Assembly (NCBI RefSeq): GCF_018812025.1
Contig: NC_063066.1
Span: 12,611,882-12,675,881, forward strand
Origin: Megalobrama amblycephala
Taxonomy: Eukaryota > Chordata > Actinopteri > Cypriniformes > Xenocyprididae
DNA length: 64,000 nucleotides
Direction: 5' to 3'
Below, piece by piece: positions 1-10,383 of this stretch. Numbering within the stretch: position 1 is the first letter of the stretch; each line of letters opens with the position of its first letter. Made by a program: the position numbers and the translations under genes. The notes beneath the pieces were generated by a model. It ran no database searches, was not told where the DNA came from, and saw only the letters and a program-made list of their open reading frames with translations.

Positions 1-1240
1 CAATTGGATAAAGGGGACCAACACAGCCAACATGGTCTAAAGGAGGCCAATAGGGCCTATGCTTCAAACAAACACATGGCACAACCTGTGGCAGTGTAAG
101 TAATGTGAGCATAAAATGATCAAACCAAAGCATACTAACTTAGCCAATGCTAACTAGAAAGAGACTATGTAACAAACAGGCCTACATTCTAAGCTAGAAA
201 GATTAGCCGAAAGGATGATCAAAAACAGGAAGCTAAAAAATCACCATCTTCCCTCAGAAAGTGGTAAAGCTACCCTGAGTATGCAATTCAACAGGTGATG
301 CACTCAGTAACACCAATAAACCTATCAATGGGGAATATTAGGTCACCAATGTCTACAATAGTGGTTAAAAACAAGCCAGCTATCATGTGACAGGTGCCAA
401 CCTGTGGCAGCATACTAATCTCACATACAAATATGTAGGGCAATGATCTAGAACTTAAAGCAAGCACACAGTGGCTTTAATATATGTCATTTCATAAAAG
501 GAAATCGTTCTTCCATACAGATTCTCAAATCTGAGCTAAGCCATAGAGGACAAAAACTAAATAATAGTAGTAATGTCCACTCAACTTGATTGTAACATAC
601 AAAAAGTGGCCTAGAGGAGAAAACATTTTCCTTATTGACATAGCATTCTAGAACGTGGGGCCTAGCAAAAACCTGCAAAACTTATCTGCCTCAACAAGAT
701 AAGGGCCTAATCCACCTGAGATAACAGAACAGGAAGTACCACGATAGTTTTACAACCTATCTGTTAACTCAACCCATGCACCTACATAAATAGGGGATAG
801 TGGGCATGCGGCCTAACAACTCCCTCGGGAGGAGGCCAAAACTAGGAATATAAATAGGGTTATTTAGCAAATAACACTCCTAGCTCTAGCCTAGCCACTA
901 AGCTATAGGCAAAGAAAAAACAGCAAACAAAGCCAGTTTTAACATCGCTTCCAATCCCATGGGAAGAGAGGAAAGCAACATACCCAAGCAAAAGATGTCA
1001 GGCGGCCGATTAAAGCCACCGACATCACATAAACTGAAGCAGTGAGTGCAACTCAAGCCATACTAAACAATAGCTGACAAGCTTAGAAAGAACCGAACAG
1101 CGGCCATTTCGTGGCCCGCTCAGCCCTTCTAAAAACTCCTTCAGTTTTGCCCACATATTTTACTGCTACATGTTCAGAAAAATACATTTAGGAATAGAAA
1201 AACAAGGTCAACATTAGTAATAAGCTGAACCCTGCTTACC
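1..1240. other. Unassigned AT-rich sequence beside a DIRS relic
   Basis: No ORF or recognised repeat end could be supported here. The stretch lies on the 3' side of the minus-strand DIRS relic and could be the rest of that element, an older repeat, or unique DNA. On the minus strand the DIRS-like sequence runs to about 1240, where a GGTAAGC donor-like string occurs. I see no RT, RNase H or tyrosine recombinase reading in any frame. Confidence 0.3.
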
Positions 1241-1496
1241 TTTCCCATGGCTCATGGACCCACGAATCTTCCTCCTGACCGTAGTGGGAGGATAACTCAG
1301 GTTTTATGCCAAAAACCCCTTTCACTATCAAGCCAGAAGGCGGGCCATCAGAGAAAAAAATTCATCATGGCCCAACCGTCAGTCCTGACTGTTCAAGGGT
1401 GTCATCTGAACATGTATCAGTCAATAAGGTTCCCGGGGAGGCCGAGGAATAGAGGCGAGGGCAGATGTAATGTGCCCCCACCAGAGCGGAGATTGA
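1241..1496 (-). mobile_element. DIRS relic, sequence just 3' of ORF1
   Basis: On the minus strand this continues in the GC-rich style of ORF1 after its stop codon. Several frames stay partly open and then close. It is probably the ORF1-ORF2 junction of the same DIRS element. No RT motif is visible. Confidence 0.4.
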
Positions 1497-2966
1497 CTAC
1501 CGGCGAGGTTTGTTCTGACGCTGGTTTTCAATCACCTCCCTTAGATCCAGTTTCCTATTCCTCGTATCCCGCCGCTTTTGGGACTTACTCCGAGGCGGAG
1601 GAGGTGCTCGAGCGGCGACACTGGATCGCTGGACCTGCCTCTGAGCCTCGGCTCGAGACGGTCCAGGGCCTCCCGGGTGTCTGGGCCCAGAATCGGATCT
1701 GAGCGGTATGCAGTTCTTATATGCTGCTGAGCGCGCCCTCGCCTCTCTGAACTTCCCAACAACCGTCTCAACGGAGCCGCCAAAAAGTTCAGAGGGCGAG
1801 ACTGGGGCATCGAGGAGAAAGCCCTTTTCTTTCTCCCCGATGTCCGCCATGTTCAACCACAGATGTCTCTCCGTGGCCACCATGGCCGCCATAGATCTGC
1901 CAATCGAGGTGGCCGTCTGCTTGGTGGCCCGGAGAGCGAGATCTGTGGTGCAGCGCAGCTCAGCCACCGCATCAGGGGAAAGACCCTGCCCCTGATCCAG
2001 ATCCTTCAGTAGGTCAGCCTGGTAGGCTTGCAACACTGCCATCGAATGCAAAACCGCGCCAGCATGACCTGCTGCAGCGTACGCCCTGCCGTTCAAACGT
2101 GACGTCATCTTAAGGGGTTTGGACAGCAGGACCGGAGCTTTTAGTGACGGTGCACTGCCTGTAACGAGATAGTTCGCAAACGTCTTGTCAATAGGCGGCA
2201 TCGCCACATACCTGTGCTGGCGTAATCCCTCCACATCAGCAAAGTTCCCCCGCTGATGTGTATGAATTCTCGCGAGTATGGGCTCTTCCATGCCTTCTCG
2301 ATCTCTACATGGAGATCCGGAAGGAATGGAAGGCTCACCGGAGTTACAGGATTATGGTCAGAAAGAAAACGTTCGTCTAGTCTGCCGCTAACGGTTTCTT
2401 TCTTCTCGCGCTCCCACGGCAGCTGCAGCCTGCCGGCAGCGCGCTACAATAACCTCCAGTAACTCAGCGTACGCTGAACAGGGAGGTCTGGAGAAAGAAG
2501 CTGCTTCACTCGCTTCTTCCTCCACTGTCATCACCTGCTCTTGGGGGCTGGCAGCCAGAAGAACACTCGCTCCTGGATCTGACGATGTCAGAGATAAGAC
2601 ATCATCATCATCCAGGATCGTGTCCCCACCAGTCGCCGCCTGAGGTTGAGAGACAGTCACACCTCTCTCAAACTTGGCGGCGAGCTCCATCTGTGAACCC
2701 CATGAATGCAGTCTTCGCTCCGCCTCAGCGCGAGCGGGACCAGATCCACCGGGCACAGATGTTGACGCCCCTTCTCTCGAGAAGAGGGCCAGGCGAGAAC
2801 GGAGCGTTCTGATAGGGAACCGCTCACAGTTGACACAGACCTCAAGCACTGTCCGTGTGTGTTCTTCCCCCAGACAATGAACACATAGGGTGTGTGTATC
2901 CTCCGGTGTCAGAAATTTCGGACATGGATCAGCACACTTCCTAAAGTTCTTACCTTTCTCAGACAT
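1497..2966 (-). pseudogene. DIRS-type retrotransposon gag-like ORF1, frame-shifted
   Basis: This is read as the first ORF of a DIRS-type retrotransposon, which would encode a gag-like protein for particle assembly. The minus-strand reading begins at the ATG at 2966 (MSEKGKNFRK) and has a Cys/His-rich N-terminus with spaced C, C, HxLC, C and CVNC residues. An acidic serine-rich segment follows. The first frame stops at 2388-2390, a second frame (2141-2338) carries LPFLPDLHVEIEKAWKSPYS, and a third (1497-2291) carries ARIHTHQRGNFADVEG, an Ala/Gly-rich stretch and a basic proline/arginine-rich C-terminus. Protein similarity therefore passes through three frames, so at least two indels have broken the gene. 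Assignment is from memory of fish DIRS ORF1 proteins. The RT-RNase H and tyrosine recombinase ORFs expected downstream (lower coordinates) were not found. Local GC content is well above that of the surroundings. Confidence 0.75.
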
Positions 2967-3235
2967 ACTGGATTGGGATGGATTCTTTAATGACAAAGAA
3001 TACACAATGGAGGTCGACACAACAGTCCTGAAAAGACGATGCATACTGACTGCTTCCATAGGCGCGCCTTTATACTTCCGGGTCGCGCCATATGACTGTC
3101 GCTGGCCAATAGGATTGGAGTTTTTGGTAGTGAGGTTTCGAAACACCGGGTCACGTGTACGTTCCCCATTGCGTCATCGAATGCAGAGTAGAAGTTCCCT
3201 TCGAAAGGGAAGTTTTATTTTATTTAAAAGCTAAG
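2967..3235 (-). mobile_element. 5' terminal and leader region of the DIRS relic
   Basis: This segment lies directly upstream of the gag-like ATG on the minus strand and shares its high GC content. It contains TATAAAGGCGCG-like sequence near 3064-3076 and a near-palindrome, TTCCCTTCGAAAGGGAA, at 3197-3213 close to the outer edge. Sequence beyond about 3235 becomes strongly AT-rich, which I take as the element boundary. DIRS elements carry terminal inverted repeats rather than LTRs; the partner repeat was not located in the window. Confidence 0.5.
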
Positions 3236-3544
3236 GCAAGTAATTTACAGTGCTAAAATACTTCCTTTTATCCCCTCTTACTAACAAAGAGACAACAAGT
3301 AAGCTGTCTATAGGATGATTTCCCCAACAGACTGTATGAAAATCACATAACAGCTGACTTGAAAATTGACTTCATCATTTATTTTAGCTACTTTTCAAAT
3401 TCCTTTTATACAAATTTTATTTTAATCTTAAAATAAGACAATCATAAAAAATATGAATTATTATTAGTTAAAACTATGAAAATCTAAACAAAGACTAAAT
3501 AAACTAAATTATAAAATAAATTATTCTTCCAAGTATCTTCCTTT
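3236..3544. other. AT-rich spacer, nothing recognised
   Basis: Low-complexity AT-rich sequence between the DIRS boundary and the next repeat fragment. I see no gene or repeat terminus in it. Confidence 0.5.
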
Positions 3545-3638
3545 GTTTACAGCAGAACAAAGAAATGTATACAGGTTTGGAAAAACTTGAGGGTGAGTAA
3601 CTGATGACAAAATTTGCATTTTTGGGTGAACTATCCCT
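3545..3638. mobile_element. Right-end fragment of a GGGATAGTTCACCC-family element
   Basis: The segment ends in TTTTTGGGTGAACTATCCCT (3619-3638), the reverse complement of the AGGGATAGTTCACCC terminus seen at 12297. It is preceded by the subterminal GAGGGTGAGTAA box that recurs in the other copies. The left half is missing. Flanking sequence is TTAG rather than TTAA, so the target site has mutated or the end is eroded. Confidence 0.75.
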
Positions 3639-5577
3639 TTAGTTGTTTCTACATTAATTTGGAGAGTAACTGAAATTTTTACAACAGCAGTTACAAATAA
3701 AGTAGTGTACTGATTTACCAAAGGCAAAATTATCATTGAAGAGCTTGAGATAAAATATGGTACATTATTTGTAAAGGAAATAGAAAAATTGAGTGTCATT
3801 GTGTGTCATTTCCAATCAATCTGTAATTTTGTCATATTATGTGAAAAAATATGAGCATAGCTAATTGAAGGAATTTAGGAAATGCAAACTTTTCCACCAC
3901 CATAATTTAAATCAACCAAAATGCATAATTTGAAATGTGTTGGAAGTGATACTGTGGTGTGAATTTGTATTACTTTTATTTTTTCTATTTTTTTATTACA
4001 TCAGAAAATAAAAAAAAATGGAAGAAAAATGACAAAACATCTGACAAATAGAAGACAAGGGAAAGTGTTCAGGAAACTTCAGGAAAATAACTCATCTATC
4101 TCTAATTTAACCATCAAACGGTTGGCATGTTTGCATCACCATTTTTTCTTTTTAAACGTTTCAGGTAGCCAGTTTCCTTCAGGGAACTTACAGGAAAAAA
4201 TCCCGCTACGTGATTTATTTGTGTGCATTTGATAAACAAGACTAGCTATTTCACAACCTGTCTTAGAGTTCTAATCTTATTTTTTATCACTTCGAGATGG
4301 TGCAGCACAAATACAACAGAAGGCATCTCACAGAGACGTAGAGCAACTGAGGATTTAATACTTTGAGATTTCCTGCTTTGCCCTCTTAGCCTCTCCAGCC
4401 AATAAGAATCACATGGTTAACAGTTCCTGCTGCCATAGGTACTCTGGAGAACTGGAAATCTCCCAGTATGATATTGCATATACAGTTGCTTCAACATCTA
4501 TTCATATGTCATAGAAAGCAAGGAAATGAATTTTAATCATACATACGCCCAACTTCCTACCCATGAGTTTCCATATTATGATAAGCAATAAACAGCATTG
4601 CAGAGTTTCAGAGAGCCCTTAAAGAAGGAATTGTGTCATAATAAAAAGGAAAAAAAGAGGGTTCTTTAGGTATTGTCAGAGAATACAGTCCTGGTCCCAA
4701 CTAATCAGAGACTTAATTATAGCAGAGAAGGGATGAGTTGTCCTAAGGGATGCTGTGCATGCTGGGTCCCTTTTGACAAGTCACTGTGGTGTTTGAATAT
4801 TAATGGAAATTATAGCAAGCTCTAGCTTGGGAATGTGTTCAAGTGGAGAGCCAACAAATGCATGCAAAAACAAGAGCTGAGAAATGGGCTTTGAGGGCCA
4901 TTTAATATTTAATTGTGTGTGTTTGAGAATATGTGTGGGTTTGAGGCAGACATTACATTTCACCAATTGTTTGGCACCAGAGATCTATATGTGTGAACAT
5001 GGCTGGAGTATGTTCGCATATTTTTGAGAGCAAGTCTGGAATAGGAAGAGATGCCATATACGATCCTAATTTCTGCCTTCTGGTCTTGGGGGAGTGAATT
5101 AAATCATGTTGTGAAAAACTCAGGGCCACTCCAGTCGCCAGGCATGGGTCCGGTGGGACGAAATTAGCTGTAGTGGCAGGAGATGTTGAGGGAAGAGTGA
5201 TAGAAACAGAGAGAGAAATGGTTAGATATGTGGTTGTCAGATATCAAGCATCCTGCTACGGTGAGCTATGACACAGACACTGTGGGTGTAGGTTTAGCTG
5301 CTGTCACCAGAACAACAATACACTATCTTATTAACACGTCACACACCTCCTCTCTGTCACTATGCTATCCTGTCAGACTGACACTCACACCTCTGCCTTG
5401 AGGCCCCCTTCGGTCTCTCTCTATCAAACTCAAATCCATGTGCCTCAATCCCACAATGTTGTTTATTTCCCCACCTGAATCACATTTTTTTTCCCCTTTC
5501 CTCCAGCATTACCTTGTTTATTTTTTATTTTTTATTTTTTATCTTATTTACTTCATTAAATTAATAGTTCACCCTAA
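3639..5577. other. Gene-free, apparently low-repeat sequence
   Basis: No ORF with protein-like character, no RNA gene and no repeat terminus was recognised. The part from about 4270 to 5460 is less AT-rich than its flanks and might contain single-copy conserved sequence, but nothing in it can be named. Confidence 0.4.
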
Positions 5578-6060
5578 ATTTAAAGGGGTCATGATATGGA
5601 TTTTTTCATTATTTTAATATGTTCCTTGTGGTTCACTTATAACGATAACAGTTTTTTATTTTTTATTCTTTACAAAAATTATTATTTATAACCCTCTCTC
5701 TGAATAGCTCTGATTTATGTGGCTGTGTCCCTTAAGGTGTGTCAGTAAACGGCTACTGTTATGATTTGCTAACATCACTGCAAAAAGTATTAACGCCCCC
5801 TTGCTATTGCACAAGAGTGTTTTGACATAATCCATAAAAAACAGTCATGTACATACAAAGCATTATCAATTTGTTTACTTATGGTTTTCTGAAGCTGCTG
5901 TCAGATCCAATACAGTTGGCCATTTCATTCAACAAGTTTGCGAACTCTCCATTACACTGTGCCTCATTTACAAAACAATCTGCAGTTAAATGCTCTGAAA
6001 AAAAATATAATCCTCTGATGCAATCTGGGATGCTGTAAAAAAAAAACAAAAAAAAAAAAC
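5578..6060. mobile_element. Left-end fragment of a TTAA-type element
   Basis: TTTAAAGGGGTCATGATATG near 5578 resembles the left terminus of short fish elements that begin just after TTAA. No matching right terminus is present before the A-rich tract at 6038-6060, so the element is probably truncated. The assignment rests on terminus style alone. Confidence 0.35.
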
Positions 6061-6109
6061 AGGGCTTGACAATAAGGACTCCCTCATGGCCCAGGGGTAG
6101 CTTAAATGC

Positions 6110-6223
6110 TCAGGGGTGCGTTTCCCAAAGCGAACTATGGTCGTAAGTTCCGTCGTTACCAATAGAGTTCAATGGGACTTACGACCATAGTTCACCAACG
6201 ATGCTTTCGGGAAACGCACCCCA
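6110..6223. mobile_element. Small near-palindromic MITE, GGGGTGCGTTTCCC ends
   Basis: The left end GGGGTGCGTTTCCCAAAGC is matched by GGGAAACGCACCCC on the right. Inner sequence also pairs (AACTATGGTCGTAAGT with ACTTACGACCATAGTT), so the element can fold into one hairpin around a short loop containing GAGTTCAATGGG. It has no coding capacity. The superfamily is uncertain, with PIF/Harbinger-like the most likely on style. Confidence 0.8.
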
Positions 6224-6289
6224 GGACAGTTGACGCAAATGTCAGTTGCCTGATCGGGTCAGTGCTGCGTGTTTTTAAACCTTGCCAAT

Positions 6290-6540
6290 TTAAATATTCA
6301 AGCGTGACACGAAATAGAACTCAATTTGGTACTCCAGAAAGCTTCCTTTCAGCATGTGAATACTGAATTGAGTTCACTTTCAAGATTTCTTGCGCTTGAA
6401 CGAACATATATTCACACAAAATTGTCATAATTTCCATATTGGTGAGTATTCTTGTAAACATAGTCTGTCATGTCTTAAGTGAACGTAAACAATTGAGAAA
6501 TAAAATGCATGTGTAACAATATATTGGATCCATACAGCTC
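6290..6540. mobile_element. Internal fragment of a dispersed hAT-like repeat
   Basis: The block containing TTGCGCTTGAA, ACACAAAATTGTCATAA, TTGGTGAGTATTC and TGTCTTAAGTGAACGTAAAC recurs at about 12150-12292 plus 13023-13060 and at about 51050-51175, the last inside the hAT-like element at 50601. It has no ORF of its own. It preserves an unoccupied TTAA (6475-6478) at the position where the 12-kb copy carries an insertion. Confidence 0.7.
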
Positions 6541-6544
6541 TTAA

Positions 6545-6669
6545 AGGGTTAGTACTCCCAAAATTGAAATTTCTGTCATTAATTACTCACCCTCATTTCA
6601 TTCCAAACCCGTAAGACTGGGTAGCAAAGATATCCTTAAAATAGTCCTTGTGACTATAGTGGTTCAACC
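6545..6669. mobile_element. Left part of a GGGTTAGTTCACCC-family element, split
   Basis: It starts after TTAA (6541-6544) with AGGGTTAGTACTCCC and carries the usual subterminal boxes. It is broken at TTAA 6670-6673 by insertion of a second element of the same family. Its continuation resumes at 7639 with TGTTATGAAGCGATGAAAAT. Confidence 0.75.
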
Positions 6670-6673
6670 TTAA

Positions 6674-7634
6674 AGGGTTAGTTCACCCAAAAATGAAAAT
6701 TATGTCATTAATTGACTCACCCTCATGTCATTCCAAACCCGTAAGACCTCCGTTCATCTTCGGAACACAGTTTAAGATATTTTAGATTTAGTCCGAGAGC
6801 TTTCAGTCCCTCCATTGAAAATGTATGTGCAGCATACATGTCCATGTCCATGTCCAGAAAGGTAATAAAAACATCATCAAAGTAGTCCATGTGACATCAG
6901 TGGGTTAGTTAGAAGTTTTTGAAGCATCTTATATAGATTTTGGTCCAAAAATAATAAAAAATGTGACTTTATTCAGCATTGTCTTCTCTTTCATTGAATT
7001 GATTCCATTGAATTGATTCCATTGAATTGATTCCACTGAATTGATTCCATTGAATCCTTTCATCTGTCGGCGTTGGTAATGCACTTTTACGACGTTGTTT
7101 TTGGCGATTAGGACATCCATGACATGCACACTTACGCACCATTTAAAAAAATATAGCAATACCAAAATACAAACAATGTAGAATAGCTTGAATACAGCGT
7201 GCGTCTCCCTCAGACTGTAAACTAAACTCTGGCGCACCAGATAACACGTCAGCAGCGTCTTACGTCAGCAGTGCGCTGCGGTTCACTGAACCCGAGTCGT
7301 GAACCCGGATGAACAACAGACCCGGAAGAGAATACAATGCTGAATAAAGTCGTAGTTTTTGTTATTTTTGGACCAAAATGTATTTTAGATGCTTCAAAAA
7401 CTTCTAACTAAACCACTGATGTCACATGGACTACTTTGATGATGTTTTTATTACCTTTATGGACATGGACAGTATACTGCACATACATTTTCAATGGATG
7501 GAAAGAAAGCTCTCGGACTAAATCTAAAATATCTTAAACTGTGTTCCGAAGATGAACGGAGGTCTTACGGGTTTGGAACGACATGAGGGTGAGTCATTAA
7601 TGACATAATTTTCATTTTTGGGTGAACTAACCCT
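6674..7634. mobile_element. Complete TTAA-flanked inverted-repeat element, 961 bp
   Basis: The left end AGGGTTAGTTCACCCAAAAA and the right end TTTTTGGGTGAACTAACCCT are inverted copies. The arms stay complementary for roughly 300 bp (for example ACCTCCGTTCATCTTCGGAA on the left against TTCCGAAGATGAACGGAGGT on the right). TTAA flanks both sides (6670-6673 and 7635-7638). The centre holds a 14-bp tandem repeat and no transposase, so the element is non-autonomous. TTAA duplication is shared by piggyBac and Kolobok transposons; I cannot choose between them from this copy. Confidence 0.9.
6992..7055. repeat. 14-bp tandem repeat CATTGAATTGATTC, about 4.6 copies
   Basis: Four consecutive 14-bp units begin at 6992, the last full one with a single change (CACTGAATTGATTC), followed by a partial unit. 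The array lies near the centre of the 961-bp inverted-repeat element and is absent from its other arm, so it arose after the element formed. Confidence 0.95.
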
Positions 7635-7638
7635 TTAA

Positions 7639-7810
7639 TGTTATGAAGCGATGAAAATACTTTTGGTGCGCAAAAACAAAACAAAAATAACAACTTTATT
7701 CAACAATTTCATCTCTTCAGTGACATTCTCTTATGGTGTTTACATTATGGGTGCAGTGCAGCGCTTCAGAATTCCATGTCAGAACGCAGACTCAGTGCGA
7801 TAATGTATTT
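7639..7810. mobile_element. Continuation of the split GGGTTAGTTCACCC element
   Basis: The segment begins TGTTATGAAGCGATGAAAAT and continues with GCGCAAAAACAAAACAAAAA. The reverse complement of 11819-11900 reads across the same junction without an insert. It is therefore the right part of the element that starts at 6545. Its own right terminus has not survived. From about 7811 to 8123 nothing is recognised. Confidence 0.65.
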
Positions 7811-8127
7811 ATCGATGTCTTGATCTACAGACGGTCATATCACAGATGTCACAATATCCAAACAAACCGTTCTTGGAGCATGGTTAAATAAATGCTTTAT
7901 TTATAATCTAGAGGATGTAAACTATGCAATTTGTAGGACGTTTCAATGGTAGAAATACCTCTTATATGTAAAAAGATCAAGGCAATTTTGATGTCTCTTG
8001 TCTTGACCCTTTTAAAATTCAGTCATTTACTCAATGTTATGTCTAAGCTGCTCTTTTACAAACAATAAAAATGAATGGTGACCACAATTATAAGCAAGAT
8101 TTTCAGTGAATAATGATTTGAATTTAA

Positions 8128-8658
8128 AGGTGCTAAAGAGGATCTTTTCGTCAACTGAGAAACCAAAGACTGTTACTGAGTTTTTGAAATGAGCGCATGT
8201 GTAAGAACAACCCCCCTCCTTCACAGCTCATTTCGAGGGAACGCCTCCCAAAAACTCGTGCACGAGTATTGGAACACGAGTGTTTACCACCGGCATTCGC
8301 TGTGTCGTGTTAGTGGATTCGTTATGTCGGACTCACCGCAGGTAACTCATAATTTGCATTTGTTACTCCTGTCTCCTGACAAAAACATTGCATGCGGCGC
8401 CTGTAGAGTGTGGAAAGTTACTGGAGCGCGCAGCCGCGCACGTCTGGCACAAGGAACGTCATGGCAGTGATTGACAAGCCAGAGGGCCAATCGTTTACGC
8501 GATGATCGCGTAAACGATTGGCTGATGTTTTTAAGGCTCTACCTCATGCACAGATGATGTATATTAATATTATTCCTTTCAGTGCACCTAATAAATAGTC
8601 TTTTATCAATTAGTAAAGACAGTTTCAAGTAATATTGCAAAAATCCTCTTTAGCACCT
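8128..8658. mobile_element. Complete TTAA-flanked MITE, 531 bp, AGGTGCTAAAGAGGAT ends
   Basis: The ends AGGTGCTAAAGAGGATC and ATCCTCTTTAGCACCT are inverted copies, flanked by TTAA at 8124-8127 and 8659-8662. The interior contains an ATG (8324) followed after six codons (MSDSPQ) by GTAACT, which resembles a short first exon with a splice donor. It also holds a 37-bp perfect palindrome at 8486-8522. There is no transposase, so it is a non-autonomous element. Confidence 0.9.
8486..8522. repeat. 37-bp palindrome inside the 8.1-kb MITE
   Basis: Two 18-bp perfectly complementary arms (GCCAATCGTTTACGCGAT and its complement) surround a single central G at 8504. The sequence is GC-richer than the rest of the element and includes an inverted CCAAT box in each arm. 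Confidence 0.95.
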
Positions 8659-8662
8659 TTAA

Positions 8663-9285
8663 GTCTCTTTCTCACACAAATCTTTTGTATGGCTTCAGAA
8701 GACTTGGAATAGTACGTGTGTTGTATGGACAACTTTTATGATGCCCTTTGGAGTTTGAAAGCACATTTCACTCACTTTTAGAACTTTCCTTCAGTTTCCA
8801 TTGACTTGAAGGGCAGCTTGGACATAAACGTCTCCTTTTCCAGGTTTGTAATGAAATGAGAATGAATAAATGATGACATTTTTTTTTCTTTTTTTGACTG
8901 AAACGTCCTTTTAAACTCCTCATTCTTCTTTGTTTAATATTTCCTTTGTTCTTCATACGCTTTTGTTTTTTGTTCATATCCCCTTGTTTTTTCTCTCGTC
9001 TCTGCGGCATGAGGTTTGGGCACAGAGCTGAGGACAGGTGCAGACTGCTCACTGCTGACGTATGCTTTAATGTTAGTGTGCACACCTGCTCGTGTTCAGA
9101 ATGTTGGCAATCACCAGAGCAACAGCAAGACACGCAGCACAAGAATTTAGGCCAGAGTCTGTGACAGTCTGTTGGGCTGCTCTAAGAGTTGATCTTTTGC
9201 CCTCTGCTCAAAGTTATATGTGTATGGAATCCTTGATTTGGTGTTTGGAAGTAAGAAAAAGTGGAAGAGAAAAGGTATCTCATAC
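8663..9285. other. Degenerate MITE remains and unassigned sequence
   Basis: About 8690-8910 looks like an eroded right half of a TTCACCC-family element: it has a GACTTGGAATAGTACGTGTG box, GTTTGTAATGAAATGAGAAT, and a degraded end near 8915. The remainder to 9285 shows nothing recognisable. A lysine-rich reading on the minus strand is caused by T-runs. Confidence 0.35.
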
Positions 9286-9287
9286 AA

Positions 9288-9660
9288 TAGTGTTCAAATG
9301 TTGGAGGTCAGTAAGATGTATTAATTTATTAGAATAATGTATTCTGGCAAAGCTGATTTTTCAGCATCATTACTCCAGTCTTTAGTGTCACGATTATTCA
9401 GAAATCATTCTAATATGCTGATTTAGTGCTCAAGAAACATTTCTTCTTGTTATTATTAAGAATGAAAAGTTAGGCTGAGCCGTGATATTTTATTTATTTA
9501 TTTTTTTATGAATTTGATGAATAGAAAGTTCAAAAGAACAGCATTTATTTGGAATGGAAATCTTTTATCACATTATAAATGTCACTTTTCATCAATATAA
9601 TGCATTCTTTCTGAAAAAAAATGTATTGATTTCTTTTTAAAAAATCTTACTGTAGTGGAG
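9288..9660 (+). mobile_element. Dispersed inverted-repeat element, copy 1
   Basis: The left end AGTGTTCAAATGTTGGAGGT and the right end AAAAAATCTTACTGTAGTGG mark the borders. Shared internal boxes include TTCAGCATCATTACTCCAGT and, on the opposite strand, TCTATTCATCAAAGAATCCT-like sequence. Related copies lie at 28890-29215 and 45190-45348. It is non-coding and probably a non-autonomous DNA transposon; the superfamily cannot be fixed here. Confidence 0.65.
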
Positions 9661-10213
9661 AGAGCGATAACATAACATACATACATACAAACTGCATGTT
9701 AAAATGTTCAATATCGAGTATATCTGGTTATTTATGTTTCCTTTTCTATACGTGATGTAAACTTGAACTTTTTTCCCTATGTGTATTTCTTCGTATCACA
9801 AATAATTGTTCCATGCTAACAGGATCAGCATTTCTAACCTGACACTGTTTTCCCATTCTCTTTCCATCCATCTCTCTCTCTCTCACCTCCCGTTCACAAA
9901 CACTCCCTTTCTTTCTCACACTTTCTCTCTCTCTCTCTTTCAGTGTTCAAGCCTGGCATTCGGCACCTTATTTATTTAAATTATTTTGATTTCCTCCACA
10001 TGCCTGGCATGTGTAGTACTGGGATGGCTGATAGCTGACACTCATTTGTCAAGCTCGCTGTGCTACCTGCCAATTACAAAAGAATACTGAAAGTTTGGCA
10101 CCAGGCTATTAGAAGCCAGTCTTGGCTCTAACAAGCAAGCATTAACAAGACCGAAGTTGTTGCCTGTCTTTCTCTGTCTCTCTCTCTCTCACTTTCTCCT
10201 TCTCTTGTTCCAG
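9661..10213. other. Pyrimidine-rich spacer and possible conserved non-coding block
   Basis: CT-rich simple sequence occurs at 9870-9945 and again at 10165-10205. Between them, about 9950-10135 is compositionally balanced, unrepeated in the window, and contains TGATTTCCTCCACATGCCTG and TGCCAATTACAAAAGAATAC. This is the style of a conserved non-coding element. Conservation cannot be tested here. Confidence 0.3.
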
Positions 10214-10383
10214 GGAGAAATAATAAGACGCTTGAGCAAAGAGAGCTTGGGGGTAAAAAGGACCACATTGTGTCGTTATAACTTTGCCGCCCAGCACGGA
10301 GCCTGCTTGACACTTGATTCCCTGATCTGGGATCTGCGGCGCAACGATGGCAGCCCCTTAAATGGCACCACGGGGGCCCCCAG
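10214..10383 (+). other. Candidate isolated exon or conserved non-coding block
   Basis: A CT-rich tract ending CTTGTTCCAG (10204-10213) precedes 170 bp that stay open in one frame and end at CAG followed by GTAGAG (10384). That is acceptor and donor geometry for an internal exon. The 56 complete codons begin GEIIRRLSKESLGVKRTTLC and match no family I recognise; an in-frame TAG follows directly after the donor G. The block is GC-richer than its surroundings and also looks like a conserved non-coding element, which I think is at least as likely. Confidence 0.25.

Noticed and set aside
1247..1995. Plus-strand ORFs of 95-151 codons over the DIRS region
   Set aside because: They are antisense shadows of the minus-strand gag-like gene and have no protein-like domain.
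8768..9142. 124-codon minus-strand ORF with lysine-rich sequence
   Set aside because: The composition is due to T-runs on the + strand and there is no domain, splice or start context.
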